A stretch of 64,000 bases of DNA from Tildeniella torsiva UHER 1998/13D. GTDB taxonomy: Bacteria; Cyanobacteriota; Cyanobacteriia; Phormidesmidales; Phormidesmidaceae. Where the stretch lies: the NCBI GenBank assembly GCA_019358835.1, contig JAHHIH010000007.1:62001-126000 (forward strand), given 5' to 3'. Each line of letters opens with the position of its first letter. Position 1 is the stretch's first letter. Position numbers and translations under genes: made by a program. Positions 1-7,678 of the stretch are shown piece after piece. The notes beneath the pieces are model-generated. The model searched no databases and was not told the origin of the DNA. It worked only from the letters and a program-made list of their open reading frames with translations.

Positions 1-2
1 TA

Positions 3-245
3 GTCACCAGCCGCAACGTAATTCGGGTGCTGATGTCCATTGAGCTGATGCTGAATGCGGTCAACCTGAATCTGCTGGCGTTTTCAAACTACCTCGACCC
101 GGTGGGCATCAACGGTCAGGTGTTTGCGGTGTTTGTAATCAGCATTGCTGCCGCCGAGGCGGCGGTGGGTCTGGCGATTGTGCTGTCGATTTACCGCAAC
201 CGCGACACGGTAGATATGGAGCAGTTCAACCTGCTGAAGTGGTAG
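3..245 (+). CDS. ndhE: NAD(P)H-quinone oxidoreductase subunit 4L (NdhE), 5' end cut off by window
   Basis: This is the C-terminal part of the small membrane subunit NdhE (NuoK family) of the NDH-1 complex, which carries electrons from ferredoxin to plastoquinone in respiratory and cyclic electron flow. The reading frame is open from the first bases, and the residues ahead of the internal GTG ([19 protein letters not shown]) are the conserved family signature, so the gene begins outside the window. Two hydrophobic segments are visible, including the region with the conserved Glu of MSIELM. In cyanobacteria ndhE normally ends the ndhA-I-G-E operon, and the terminator just downstream agrees with that. 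Confidence 0.93.
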   Translation, partial: VTSRNVIRVLMSIELMLNAVNLNLLAFSNYLDPVGINGQVFAVFVISIAAAEAAVGLAIVLSIYRNRDTVDMEQFNLLKW

Positions 246-274
246 CCCGTCTTCTAAAGTGTAAGAATGTCTGG

Positions 275-316
275 ATTGTAGAGGGGGTGGCGATCGCTCC
301 CTCTACAATTGTTTTT
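275..316 (+). terminator. Intrinsic terminator after ndhE
   Basis: An 11-bp perfect stem (ATTGTAGAGGG / CCCTCTACAAT) with a 13-nt loop containing a HIP1 octamer is followed by TGTTTTT. It should end the ndh operon transcript and separate it from the downstream NAD kinase gene. Confidence 0.75.
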
Positions 317-409
317 AGGGGCTGGGATGTCGCTTTTCCCTAGAGATATCGTTGGGTGCGCGCCCTATCGTTCTGTCCCTATTCCCCTATTCACCCACGG
401 CATTTTGTT

Positions 410-1330
410 GTGCAACTTGAGCAAGTCATTATTGTCCATAAGGCTGGCAATCGCCTGAGCCAAAAGTGGGCTGAGAAGTGCGCCCATCAGCTAGAAGCCC
501 TGGGCAGCAAGGTCTTGCGCGGCCCCAGCGGGCCAAAGGATAACCCCTATCCGGTGTTTTTGGCCTCGGTAAGCCAGCCCATTGACCTGGCCATTGTATT
601 TGGTGGCGACGGCACGGCGCTGACGGCGGCCCGCAATCTGGCTGCCGAGAATATTCCCATTCTGGCGGTCAATATTGGTGGGCACCTGGGGTTTTTGACC
701 GAAAGCTCTGAGGAAATGGACGACACCGAGGCGGTGTGGGAGCGGTTGCTGAGCGATCGCTTTGCCGTGCAGCGCCGCATGATGCTGCAAGCCCGCATCT
801 ACGAGGGCCACCGCACCAACCTCGACCCCCTCAGCGAGGTCTACCTGGCCCTCAACGAAATGGCCATCAAGCCCGCTTCCCCCGATCGCATGATCACTTC
901 CATGCTCGAAATGGAAATCGACGGCGAAGTGGTCGATCAGTATCAGGGCGACGGTCTGCTGATCAGTACGCCGACTGGCTCAACTGGCTACACCGTGGCG
1001 GCGGGCGGCCCGATTATTCATCCCGGCATGGATGCGATCGTGGTGACGCCGATTTGCCCCCTCAGCCTGTCGAGCCGCCCGATTGTGCTGCCGCCGGGCT
1101 CGGTAGTCAGCGTGTGGCCTCTGGCCGACCCCGACCTCACCACCAAACTGTGGACTGACGGCGTCCTGGGCACCGCCATCTGGCCGGGGCAGCGGGTAGA
1201 TGTGCGCAGCGCCGAGGCCATGGCTCAGTTCATCATTCTGCGGCAGGATCACTCTTACTACGGCACCCTGCGCAACAAGCTAAACTGGGCCGGCACCCGC
1301 GTCAATTACGTGAACAACCACAGAAACTAG
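410..1330 (+). CDS. nadK: NAD(+) kinase
   Basis: NAD kinase phosphorylates NAD to NADP in the cytoplasm. The family motifs are all present: GGDG at about residues 65-68, the NE motif in ALNEMAIK, and the glycine-rich STPTGSTGY segment. The frame is open from 356, but that extra N-terminus (Pro/His-rich) does not look like the family. GTG at 410 gives MQLEQVII and about 306 residues, the usual cyanobacterial length. It lies downstream of ndhE, a neighbourhood common in cyanobacteria, but a terminator lies between them, so separate transcription is likely. The 3' end overlaps the convergent next gene by a few bases. Confidence 0.93.
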   Translation: MQLEQVIIVHKAGNRLSQKWAEKCAHQLEALGSKVLRGPSGPKDNPYPVFLASVSQPIDLAIVFGGDGTALTAARNLAAENIPILAVNIGGHLGFLTESSEEMDDTEAVWERLLSDRFAVQRRMMLQARIYEGHRTNLDPLSEVYLALNEMAIKPASPDRMITSMLEMEIDGEVVDQYQGDGLLISTPTGSTGYTVAAGGPIIHPGMDAIVVTPICPLSLSSRPIVLPPGSVVSVWPLADPDLTTKLWTDGVLGTAIWPGQRVDVRSAEAMAQFIILRQDHSYYGTLRNKLNWAGTRVNYVNNHRN

Positions 1331-1956
1331 GCTGAAATCTGCTGCCCCAGCTGCTTCATCACCTGCAAGACTCGACCCAGAACGTTGCGCCCTGGCAAGA
1401 GCAGCATCACGTCAGAGACCTCATAGCGAGGTTCTGGGGTTTGAGTGAGCTTGAGAAAGGCAAAACTACTACCATTGGTCACCAGCCCATAGGTGAAGCG
1501 CTCTATTTGGGGGTTGGCGAGCATGTAACCTAGCGCTTGAGGAATGGCCGTATCAATACCCAGAGCTGAGTTCTTTGCTTCAATTACTAAAATCCAAAAA
1601 GAGTCCTTGATTACGAGGGCATCAATGCGGCCTCGCCACACCTCATTGGCTTCAGTTACTTCAACCTGGACAGATTCCTCTAGCCTGACCTCAAAGGGGA
1701 GGCGGTAAAACCCGGCCAGGTGCAACAGCGGCGATACAACAATCAGCTTGATCAGTCCTTCAGAAATTTGGCCGCTGCGGGTTTGATCAAAATACTCCCG
1801 CTGTACCTGATCTAAATAGCGCGTTTCCTCATCGTTCAGAGCGGGCAGATTTTGGTGCCATTCTGGGAAAAAGTCGGGGTTATCGGCTAGCTTTAGGTGC
1901 TTGGTTTCTTCCAACTCGGGCAGAGTCAGATTGCCGATCGCAATGCTTTGTACCAT
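1327..1956 (-). CDS. PD-(D/E)XK nuclease-like protein, restriction-subunit-R-like
   Basis: A 209-residue protein of a family often labelled as a type I restriction subunit R-like or PD-(D/E)XK domain protein in cyanobacteria. Asp112 followed after 13 residues by Glu126-Ala-Lys128 (RIDALV...VIEAKNS) matches the D-(E/K) core of that nuclease fold. The N-terminal 70 residues are helical and charged. There is no methylase or specificity subunit next to it, so a classical restriction role is not supported. A paralogue with the same layout lies at 23045-23671. A purine-rich Shine-Dalgarno (GGGAG...AGAGG) precedes the ATG. Cleavage activity is inferred only from the motif. Confidence 0.75.
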   Translation of the reverse strand: MVQSIAIGNLTLPELEETKHLKLADNPDFFPEWHQNLPALNDEETRYLDQVQREYFDQTRSGQISEGLIKLIVVSPLLHLAGFYRLPFEVRLEESVQVEVTEANEVWRGRIDALVIKDSFWILVIEAKNSALGIDTAIPQALGYMLANPQIERFTYGLVTNGSSFAFLKLTQTPEPRYEVSDVMLLLPGRNVLGRVLQVMKQLGQQISA

Positions 1957-2086
1957 CCTCTGACTCCCTATAGTTGATTCTGACCGCGAGATGACTTGAG
2001 AGCAGCTTAATCTAATCTTGCCTGAAGCTGCTTTTCAGTCGTTGCTTAATTGGATGGAACAGGTGGTCGCGCTGGGAAACGATCGC

Positions 2087-2380
2087 TCAAGAACTATGGC
2101 GATCGCGGTGGATGTCATAGATCGCCTTCTCCCAGCACCACTGCTCGCTCTGACCAGGGTTGTTCAGCTTCACTTGCTCGACCAGGCGCTCGGCCACAGA
2201 TTGATTCCCCCCCACCAGGCGCAAAAGCTGTCGCTGGGTTTGCCCTCGCACCGACCGGCTGGGGGCAGCGGTGGCGGTTGGCGAGCGATAGGCGGCAGGT
2301 CGGCGGCGGCCCTGGCGACGATTGAGCCAGAAGATGAGCGCGATGATCAGTGCGATCGCCAGTAAAAAAGATAAATCCAT
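2087..2380 (-). CDS. Small membrane-anchored conserved cyanobacterial protein
   Basis: A 97-residue protein with one N-terminal membrane helix (about residues 3-18), a basic Arg/Pro/Ala-rich linker, and a compact C-terminal segment (LLRLVGGNQSVAERLVEQVK ... WCWEKAIYDIHRDR) that resembles small uncharacterised proteins conserved across cyanobacteria. The opposite strand also carries two open frames here, but they read as arginine- and proline-rich shadows without a start signal. Function is unknown. The likely topology is a short helix in the membrane with the conserved tail in the cytoplasm. Confidence 0.7.
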   Translation of the reverse strand: MDLSFLLAIALIIALIFWLNRRQGRRRPAAYRSPTATAAPSRSVRGQTQRQLLRLVGGNQSVAERLVEQVKLNNPGQSEQWCWEKAIYDIHRDRHSS

Positions 2381-2656
2381 TCCAGCGGCATAACGTGGCT
2401 ATGGCCCTCGGATCCCTCAGCTAGAAGTGTCCACGGCCAGTTGATTCACTCCTAGAGCCAAATTGGGCTAACTCTAGTTCTACACAAAAAAGCTCTCTAC
2501 CGGCAGGTGGTCTCAAGGCCGCTGCCATTAAACCGCCAGGGTTTGCTAGTGTAATTTATATATTTGTCTAGCCTAGCCCCTGAGCTTTTGCTGCGGCAAC
2601 ACCACCGCCACCGGGCTTAGGTAAGCGTTAAGTCCCTCATTTGCCCGTCGCTACCC

Positions 2657-3178
2657 ATGCCAAGAACCCAACGCAACGACAACTTCATCGATAAATCCTT
2701 CACCGTCATGGCCGACATGATTTTGAAGATGATGCCCGCCAAAAAGAGCGAGAAGGAGGCCTTTGCCTACTACCGCGACGGCATGTCGGCCCAGGCCGAT
2801 GGGGAATACGCCGAGGCCATGGAAAACTACCGCGAAGCCCTGACTCTAGAAGAAGAGCCCTACGACAAGAGCTTCATTCTCTACAACATGGGCCTGATCC
2901 ACGCCAGCAACGGCGAACATGAAATCGCCCTAGCAAAGTACCAGGAGGCGCTGGATCTGAACCCCCGCCTGTGCCAGGCCCTCAACAACATTGCGGTCAT
3001 CTACCACTACAAAGGCGAGCAGGCCGAGGCCAGCGGCGACACCGACACCGCCGAAAATTACTTTGACGAAGCGGCCCGCTACTGGCTAGAGGCGATTACC
3101 ATTGCCCCCAACAACTACATCGAAGCCCAAAACTGGATGAAGAACACTGGCCGCATGAAGAACGACATCTTCTTCTAG
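2657..3178 (+). CDS. ycf3: Photosystem I assembly protein Ycf3
   Basis: Ycf3 is a TPR protein at the stromal/cytoplasmic face of the thylakoid that helps assemble photosystem I. The 173-residue product has the full family length, the conserved start ([15 protein letters not shown]) and three TPR-type repeats between about residues 33 and 155, ending in the typical [10 protein letters not shown] stretch. It is transcribed alone. The 276 bases upstream contain an AT-rich segment near 2555-2565 (TTTATATATT) that could be a promoter element. Identification is by direct recognition of the highly conserved sequence. Confidence 0.95.
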   Translation: MPRTQRNDNFIDKSFTVMADMILKMMPAKKSEKEAFAYYRDGMSAQADGEYAEAMENYREALTLEEEPYDKSFILYNMGLIHASNGEHEIALAKYQEALDLNPRLCQALNNIAVIYHYKGEQAEASGDTDTAENYFDEAARYWLEAITIAPNNYIEAQNWMKNTGRMKNDIFF

Positions 3179-3368
3179 GCCGTAGGGTGGGCATTGCCCA
3201 CCGCCCGCCTGACGCTGTATCGGTTGGATTTTGCCCTGATTCCTTCAACTCGGAGCGTTGGTTCTGTTGCATTGCTGCTGTTGTCAGATGTTCTCGTGAC
3301 TTGTTGTGCCCACCCTTTCCTGCGGAACGCTTCGCGAACGGGAAGAGCACAGCTCTACATCCCCCAAA

Positions 3369-3448
3369 CCCTTCTCCCAGATTGGGAGAAGGGTCGCAAA
3401 TCTTCAAAGTCCCTCTCCCAATTTGGGAGAGGGATTTAGGGAGAGGGC
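3369..3448. repeat. Paired REP-like palindromes in the ycf3-gatC gap
   Basis: The 367-base gap 3179-3545 holds two perfect hairpins of nearly the same sequence. CCCTTCTCCCA / TGGGAGAAGGG (3369-3393) has a 3-nt loop. CCCTCTCCCA / TGGGAGAGGG (3411-3433), also with a 3-nt loop, is followed by a partial third copy (AGGGAGAGGGC). A further GC-rich motif (GGAACGCTTCGCGAAC) lies near 3323-3339. These look like dispersed cyanobacterial repetitive extragenic palindromes. Open frames running through them are fortuitous. Confidence 0.75.
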
Positions 3449-3545
3449 GAAACTGAGCCAAGCAATATTTCGCCAACAGCGCCCACTGCATTTCACCCAA
3501 CCTATAACCGATGAAATTCAATTCCCCTTTCTGGATTCCCGTCCC

Positions 3546-3833
3546 ATGATCGATCTTGAACAGGTTCGTAAAGTTGCCCTGCTGGCCCGCCTAGAGCTAA
3601 CCGCTGAAGAAGAAGCGCAGTTCACCGGGCAGCTCAGCGGCATTCTCGACTACGTGGAGCAGCTCAAAGAGCTCAACACCGATAACGTAGAGCCCACCAC
3701 CCGCGCCATCGAGCTAAGCAACATCACCCGCACCGACAGCCTCCAGACCTTTGCCGAACGCGATGCCATTCTCGACTGCGCCCCCGATCGCGAAGACGGC
3801 TTCTTCAAGGTGCCCAAGATTCTGAGCGAGTAG
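3546..3833 (+). CDS. gatC: Asp-tRNA(Asn)/Glu-tRNA(Gln) amidotransferase subunit C
   Basis: GatC is the small subunit that stabilises the GatA-GatB complex converting Glu-tRNA(Gln) to Gln-tRNA(Gln). The 95-residue product starts at the ATG giving MIDLEQVRKVALLARLEL and ends in the typical FKVPKIL tail, both hallmarks of the family. The frame is open much further upstream, but only because it reads through the REP palindromes. The ATG at 3546 fits family length. It stands apart from gatA and gatB and has its own terminator. Confidence 0.93.
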   Translation: MIDLEQVRKVALLARLELTAEEEAQFTGQLSGILDYVEQLKELNTDNVEPTTRAIELSNITRTDSLQTFAERDAILDCAPDREDGFFKVPKILSE

Positions 3834-3875
3834 GGCTGAGTTTAGACCCAACTAATTCAGCATTAATGGCTACTT

Positions 3876-3909
3876 AGCCCACTGTTTGTCAAGCAGGGGC
3901 TGTTTTCTT
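3876..3909 (+). terminator. Probable intrinsic terminator after gatC
   Basis: An imperfect stem (AGCCC-A-CTG / CAGGGGCT, one bulge) is followed by GTTTTCTT, about 40 bases after the gatC stop codon. Confidence 0.55.
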
Positions 3910-4040
3910 ACGATTTCCTACCGATAGCGCTGACAGATCTCAACCTATAGGACAATCGACCTCAGCTTGAATGTGTGGTAGCTGCCAGTCGATAGCTGCG
4001 ACATAGCTTTGTCCTGGGTTCTCCTATACGTTGAGGTGCC

Positions 4041-5183
4041 ATGAAGCGTCGGCAGTTAGTTAAAACGACAACCTTGGGTGTGGCAGCGGCTACGACCGCG
4101 AGTGTGGCGGCATGCACTGGAGCCTCTTCCCCGGTGGCTGAGGGTACCGCTGAGGGTCTGCCTCGCATTGACTGGCAAATGGCGACTAGCTGGCCTGCGG
4201 CCCTCGACACGATTTTGGGCGGGGCGCAGACCTTTGCCGATCGCGTCAGCGCCATGAGCGGCGGGCAGTTCACCATTTCACCCCGCTCCGCTGGCGAAAT
4301 TGCCCCACCGCTAGAGGTGCTCAATGTGGTCTCCCAGGGGGCGGTGCCCTGTGGCCACACGGCCTCGTACTACTACGTGGGGCGCAGTCCGGTGATGGGC
4401 TTTGGGGCTAGTCTGCCCTTTGGCCTCACCCCCCAGCAGCAAAATGCCTGGCTCTATGAGGGGGGCGGGCTAGACAAGCTCCAGGAGTTTTACGCCCGCC
4501 AGTTCAATGTGATCCAGTTTCCTGCCGGTAATACTGGGGCGCAGATGGGGGGGTGGTTTCGCCGCGAGATTGCCAGCGTCAGCGACCTGGCGGGCCTCAA
4601 GATGCGCATTCCCGGTCTGGGGGGCCAGGTGATGAGCAAGCTGGGGGTGACGGTGCAGACGCTGCCGGGGGGCGAGATTTTTCAGGCCCTGCAAACCGGG
4701 GCGATCGATGCTGCCGAGTGGGTCGGCCCCTACGACGACGAAAAGCTGGGGCTGAATAAGGTGGCCCAGTACTACTATTACCCCGGCTGGTGGGAGCCGG
4801 GCAGCACCCTGGAGGTGCAGATTAACCTCGACCAGTGGAATCAGCTGCCTGAGGTCTATCAGCAGATTGTGCGTACGGCGGCTTTTGAGGCCAACACGGA
4901 AATGCTGTCGCGCTACGAAACCCGCAACAACGAAGCCCTGCAGCGCCTGGTTGACGGCGGTGTGCAGCTGCGCGAGTACAGCGCCGAGATTATGACCGCC
5001 GCCCAGGAGGCCACCTTTGACCTCTACGACGAGTTTGCCGCCAGCGATGCCGACTTTAAGGCGATCTATGACGACTGGCGCGGGTTTCGCGATCGCATCT
5101 ATGCCTGGAACCAGCTCAACCAGGGGGCCTTTGAGCGCTTTGTCTACAGCAATCTCAAGGCTGGGGGCGAGGCACCCGCCTAG
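4041..5183 (+). CDS. TRAP transporter substrate-binding protein (DctP/TakP type)
   Basis: This periplasmic solute-binding component of a tripartite ATP-independent transporter has 380 residues. It starts [10 protein letters not shown] with a twin-arginine-like signal, and a Cys in VAACTGA could make it a lipoprotein. The mature part has the DctP fold features: the [11 protein letters not shown] ligand-clamp region near residue 190 and the WWEPG segment seen in TakP-like keto-acid binders and in the cyanobacterial Gtr glutamate TRAP system. The likely substrate is a 2-oxoacid or a dicarboxylate-type acid such as glutamate, inferred only from family resemblance. The permease genes lie immediately downstream but converge on this gene. 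Confidence 0.9.
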   Translation: MKRRQLVKTTTLGVAAATTASVAACTGASSPVAEGTAEGLPRIDWQMATSWPAALDTILGGAQTFADRVSAMSGGQFTISPRSAGEIAPPLEVLNVVSQGAVPCGHTASYYYVGRSPVMGFGASLPFGLTPQQQNAWLYEGGGLDKLQEFYARQFNVIQFPAGNTGAQMGGWFRREIASVSDLAGLKMRIPGLGGQVMSKLGVTVQTLPGGEIFQALQTGAIDAAEWVGPYDDEKLGLNKVAQYYYYPGWWEPGSTLEVQINLDQWNQLPEVYQQIVRTAAFEANTEMLSRYETRNNEALQRLVDGGVQLREYSAEIMTAAQEATFDLYDEFAASDADFKAIYDDWRGFRDRIYAWNQLNQGAFERFVYSNLKAGGEAPA

Positions 5184-5204
5184 GCATCAGGTGAATCGGT
5201 GGGG

Positions 5205-6539
5205 CTATTGAAGCGATCGCTCCACCAGCCAGCTCACCGTCTGGGGAAACACCATCACCACCACCAGCACCACCAGCTGAATCGCCATAAAGGGCAGCGC
5301 GCTGCGGTGAATTTCGCGGGTGCTGATGGTTTTTGGGGCCACACTCTGTAAGTAGAACAGCGAGAACCCTACCGGCGGCGAGATAAACGCCGTCTGCAAG
5401 TTCAGCGCCATCACCACCCCAAACCACACCATGTCGATGCCTAACGCCTGGGCGGCGGGCACTAGCAGTGGCATAGCGATAAAGCAAATTTCAATGAATT
5501 CTAAAAACACCCCCATGGCAAAAATCACCAGGTTGGCCACCAGCAAAAAGGTCAGGTAGCCCCCCGGCAGATTTACTAGCAGGTTGGTGATCAGGGTTTT
5601 GCCCCCCAGGGCATCAAACACCAGGCCAAAGAACGACGAGCAAAACAGAATAATCAGCACGATCCCGGTCACGATCGCTGTGGCGTGGGCGGCTTCTTGC
5701 AGCAACTTGAGCGTCAGTCGCCGGTTGAGGGCGGCTAGCCCGCAGGCTCCTACGGCTCCCACCGCGCCCGCTTCGGTGGGGGTGGCAATGCCAAAGAAAA
5801 TGCTGCCCAGCACCACAAAAATCAGCAATACCGGCGGCACGATCGCCTTCACTGAGCGCTTTAGCAGATCCCATTTACTGATCTGGCGCATGGCCAGGGG
5901 CAGCGGTGGCGCGGTACCCGGCTTAAAATAGGCCACCATCAACACATAGACCGCGTAGGCTCCGGCCAGCATCAGCCCTGGTATTAGCGCTCCCAAAAAT
6001 AGATCGCCCACCGACACCCCCAGCTGATCGCTCAGCACCACCAGCACCAAACTGGGCGGAATTAGCTGCGCCAGGGTGCCCGAGGCAATGATGGTGCCAG
6101 CGGCCAACTCTTTGTCGTAGCCGTGGCGCAGCATAATCGGCAGCGAAATCAGACCCATCAGAATGACTGTGGCGGCCACTACCCCGGTTGCCGCCGCCAG
6201 CAGGGTGCCCACCAGCACCACGGCCAGGGCCATACCGCCGCGCAGGGGGCCGAGCACCAGGCCGATGGTCTCTAGCAGCTCCTCCGCCAGGCCCGACTTT
6301 TCGAGCACTGCGCCCAAAAACACAAAAAACGGAATCGCCAGCAGGGTGAAGTTGGCCATGGTGCCAAACCAGATGTTGGGCAGCAGCAAGAGGCGGGCAG
6401 GCTCAAAGGCCCCCAGCAGCCAGCCCACCAGGCCAAACACCAGCCCCGTACCCGCAAACGAAAACGCCACGGGGTAGCCGCTCATCAAAATCAAAAAGAA
6501 GCCAACGAACATCGCGATCGCCAACCACTCGTAGCCCAT
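5205..6539 (-). CDS. TRAP transporter large permease (DctM)
   Basis: The large membrane subunit (444 residues, about 12 or more hydrophobic helices) forms the sodium-coupled translocation path of a TRAP transporter. Family signatures include the N-terminal [14 protein letters not shown] region and the [10 protein letters not shown] loop near residue 160. A strong Shine-Dalgarno (AAGGAG) lies 4 nt before the ATG. It follows the small-permease gene after 65 bases, probably in one transcript. It runs convergently into the binding-protein gene, leaving only about 20 bases between the stop codons. Confidence 0.93.
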   Translation of the reverse strand: MGYEWLAIAMFVGFFLILMSGYPVAFSFAGTGLVFGLVGWLLGAFEPARLLLLPNIWFGTMANFTLLAIPFFVFLGAVLEKSGLAEELLETIGLVLGPLRGGMALAVVLVGTLLAAATGVVAATVILMGLISLPIMLRHGYDKELAAGTIIASGTLAQLIPPSLVLVVLSDQLGVSVGDLFLGALIPGLMLAGAYAVYVLMVAYFKPGTAPPLPLAMRQISKWDLLKRSVKAIVPPVLLIFVVLGSIFFGIATPTEAGAVGAVGACGLAALNRRLTLKLLQEAAHATAIVTGIVLIILFCSSFFGLVFDALGGKTLITNLLVNLPGGYLTFLLVANLVIFAMGVFLEFIEICFIAMPLLVPAAQALGIDMVWFGVVMALNLQTAFISPPVGFSLFYLQSVAPKTISTREIHRSALPFMAIQLVVLVVVMVFPQTVSWLVERSLQ

Positions 6540-6604
6540 GGCGCTCCTTATAAGGGGGACTCAAGAAACTGCATTCTGAAAACTGTGAAATTGCCCACAA
6601 CCGC

Positions 6605-7216
6605 TCACTCTAGGGGAGGGAGATCAGCCTCGGCCTCCGGTAGCAGCCTGCCCTCGATATAGCCGCACCACACCGCCCAGTACTTGATTGCCTGGGCCAC
6701 GGCCTGGAGCAGCAACAGCCCAAAGCCCACCAGCACCATCGACTTGATCGGTGCCCTAGGCAACCCGCTGGCGTCAGGCGAAACCTCCCAGCGGCCCCAG
6801 GTGCCATCGGGCAGCAGTCCCCACGAATGCATCACTGGGTTTACCGTCACCCATAGTCCCAGCACGCAAAAGGGAATTAGAAACAGCACGGTGCCCCAAA
6901 AGCTAATCATGGCCTTGCGGCGATCGCTCCAGCGGCCCTCCAAAAAATCAACCCGCACATTCGCCCCCTGCTGCAGAATGTAGGGAAAGCTGAGCAAGAA
7001 CGTGATCGAAAACAGGTACCACTGCCACTCAAGCAGCCCGTTCGAGGCCAGCTGCAAGCCCAAAAACCGGCCAATGTAGCGGGCCATGACGTTATAAAAG
7101 CCCACGGCAACGGTGAGCAGCACCAGCCAACTCAAACTTTTGCCAATCCACTCGCTCAGGGCGTCAATGGCACGGGCTACCCGCAACAGCCGTCCGATCA
7201 TTCCAGGACTCAGCAC
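6605..7216 (-). CDS. TRAP transporter small permease (DctQ)
   Basis: The small membrane subunit has about 203 residues and four predicted helices. It pairs with DctM and helps dock the binding protein. The family pattern of a conserved aromatic region (NGLLEWQWYLFSITFLLSF, near residues 59-77) followed by GANVRVDFL is present. An alternative start six codons later (MIGRLLRV) is possible. It is the first gene of the dctQM unit on this strand. Confidence 0.88.
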   Translation of the reverse strand: MLSPGMIGRLLRVARAIDALSEWIGKSLSWLVLLTVAVGFYNVMARYIGRFLGLQLASNGLLEWQWYLFSITFLLSFPYILQQGANVRVDFLEGRWSDRRKAMISFWGTVLFLIPFCVLGLWVTVNPVMHSWGLLPDGTWGRWEVSPDASGLPRAPIKSMVLVGFGLLLLQAVAQAIKYWAVWCGYIEGRLLPEAEADLPPLE

Positions 7217-7678
7217 TCTTAGCTCCCTCGCAGACTAGCGTTGGAGTTGATAATACCGCCTAATGGAATGCGCTATGGAACAGGGGTTTGGGATAGCACT
7301 TTTGCCCTGTCGCCCAATCTCATGCCACCCTAACAATCCGTTACAAATCTCAATTATGTGGTGACGGGGTGGCGGTTGCGATCGCAGCGCCCTATTTCTT
7401 AGCCTTTCGACCCCACAGAGACAATTCAAATTTTGTCTGAGTGCCTGATCAGCCTCTTATTTTTCCCCAAAGACCCGCCTGCGCATCAGACATTTGACTT
7501 TGTTTTGCCAAAAGCGATGCATCAAGGTGACTATAAGGGCAAAATTACGGGAGGGGGCATGAAAAGTGCTGTACATTACTTTCTTGCGCGTGGAGGGCGG
7601 GCAACTAGGTAATTTTGTGAGGTGCGTTGGCTCAGCTTCGGCACGTCATCCATATGACGTAACCTGCAACCATTCGGC
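7217..7678. other. 462-base intergenic region between dctQ and the diguanylate cyclase gene
   Basis: This divergent intergenic region must carry promoters for both flanking genes. No convincing ORF or structured RNA was seen. It contains the dyad described separately at 7643-7660. Confidence 0.6.
7643..7660. promoter_or_regulatory. Dyad-symmetry element upstream of the diguanylate cyclase
   Basis: A perfect 7-bp inverted repeat, ACGTCAT-CCAT-ATGACGT, lies about 20 bases before the first possible start codon of the GGDEF gene. It could be an operator or a hairpin in the leader. The binding factor is unknown. Confidence 0.4.

Noticed and set aside
2018-2365. Plus-strand frames opposite the small membrane protein
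   Set aside because: The minus-strand product has a membrane helix and a conserved-looking tail; the plus-strand products are Arg/Pro/Gly-rich.
3187-3545. Several open frames between ycf3 and gatC
   Set aside because: They run through REP palindromes in more than one frame and have no ribosome site or domain.
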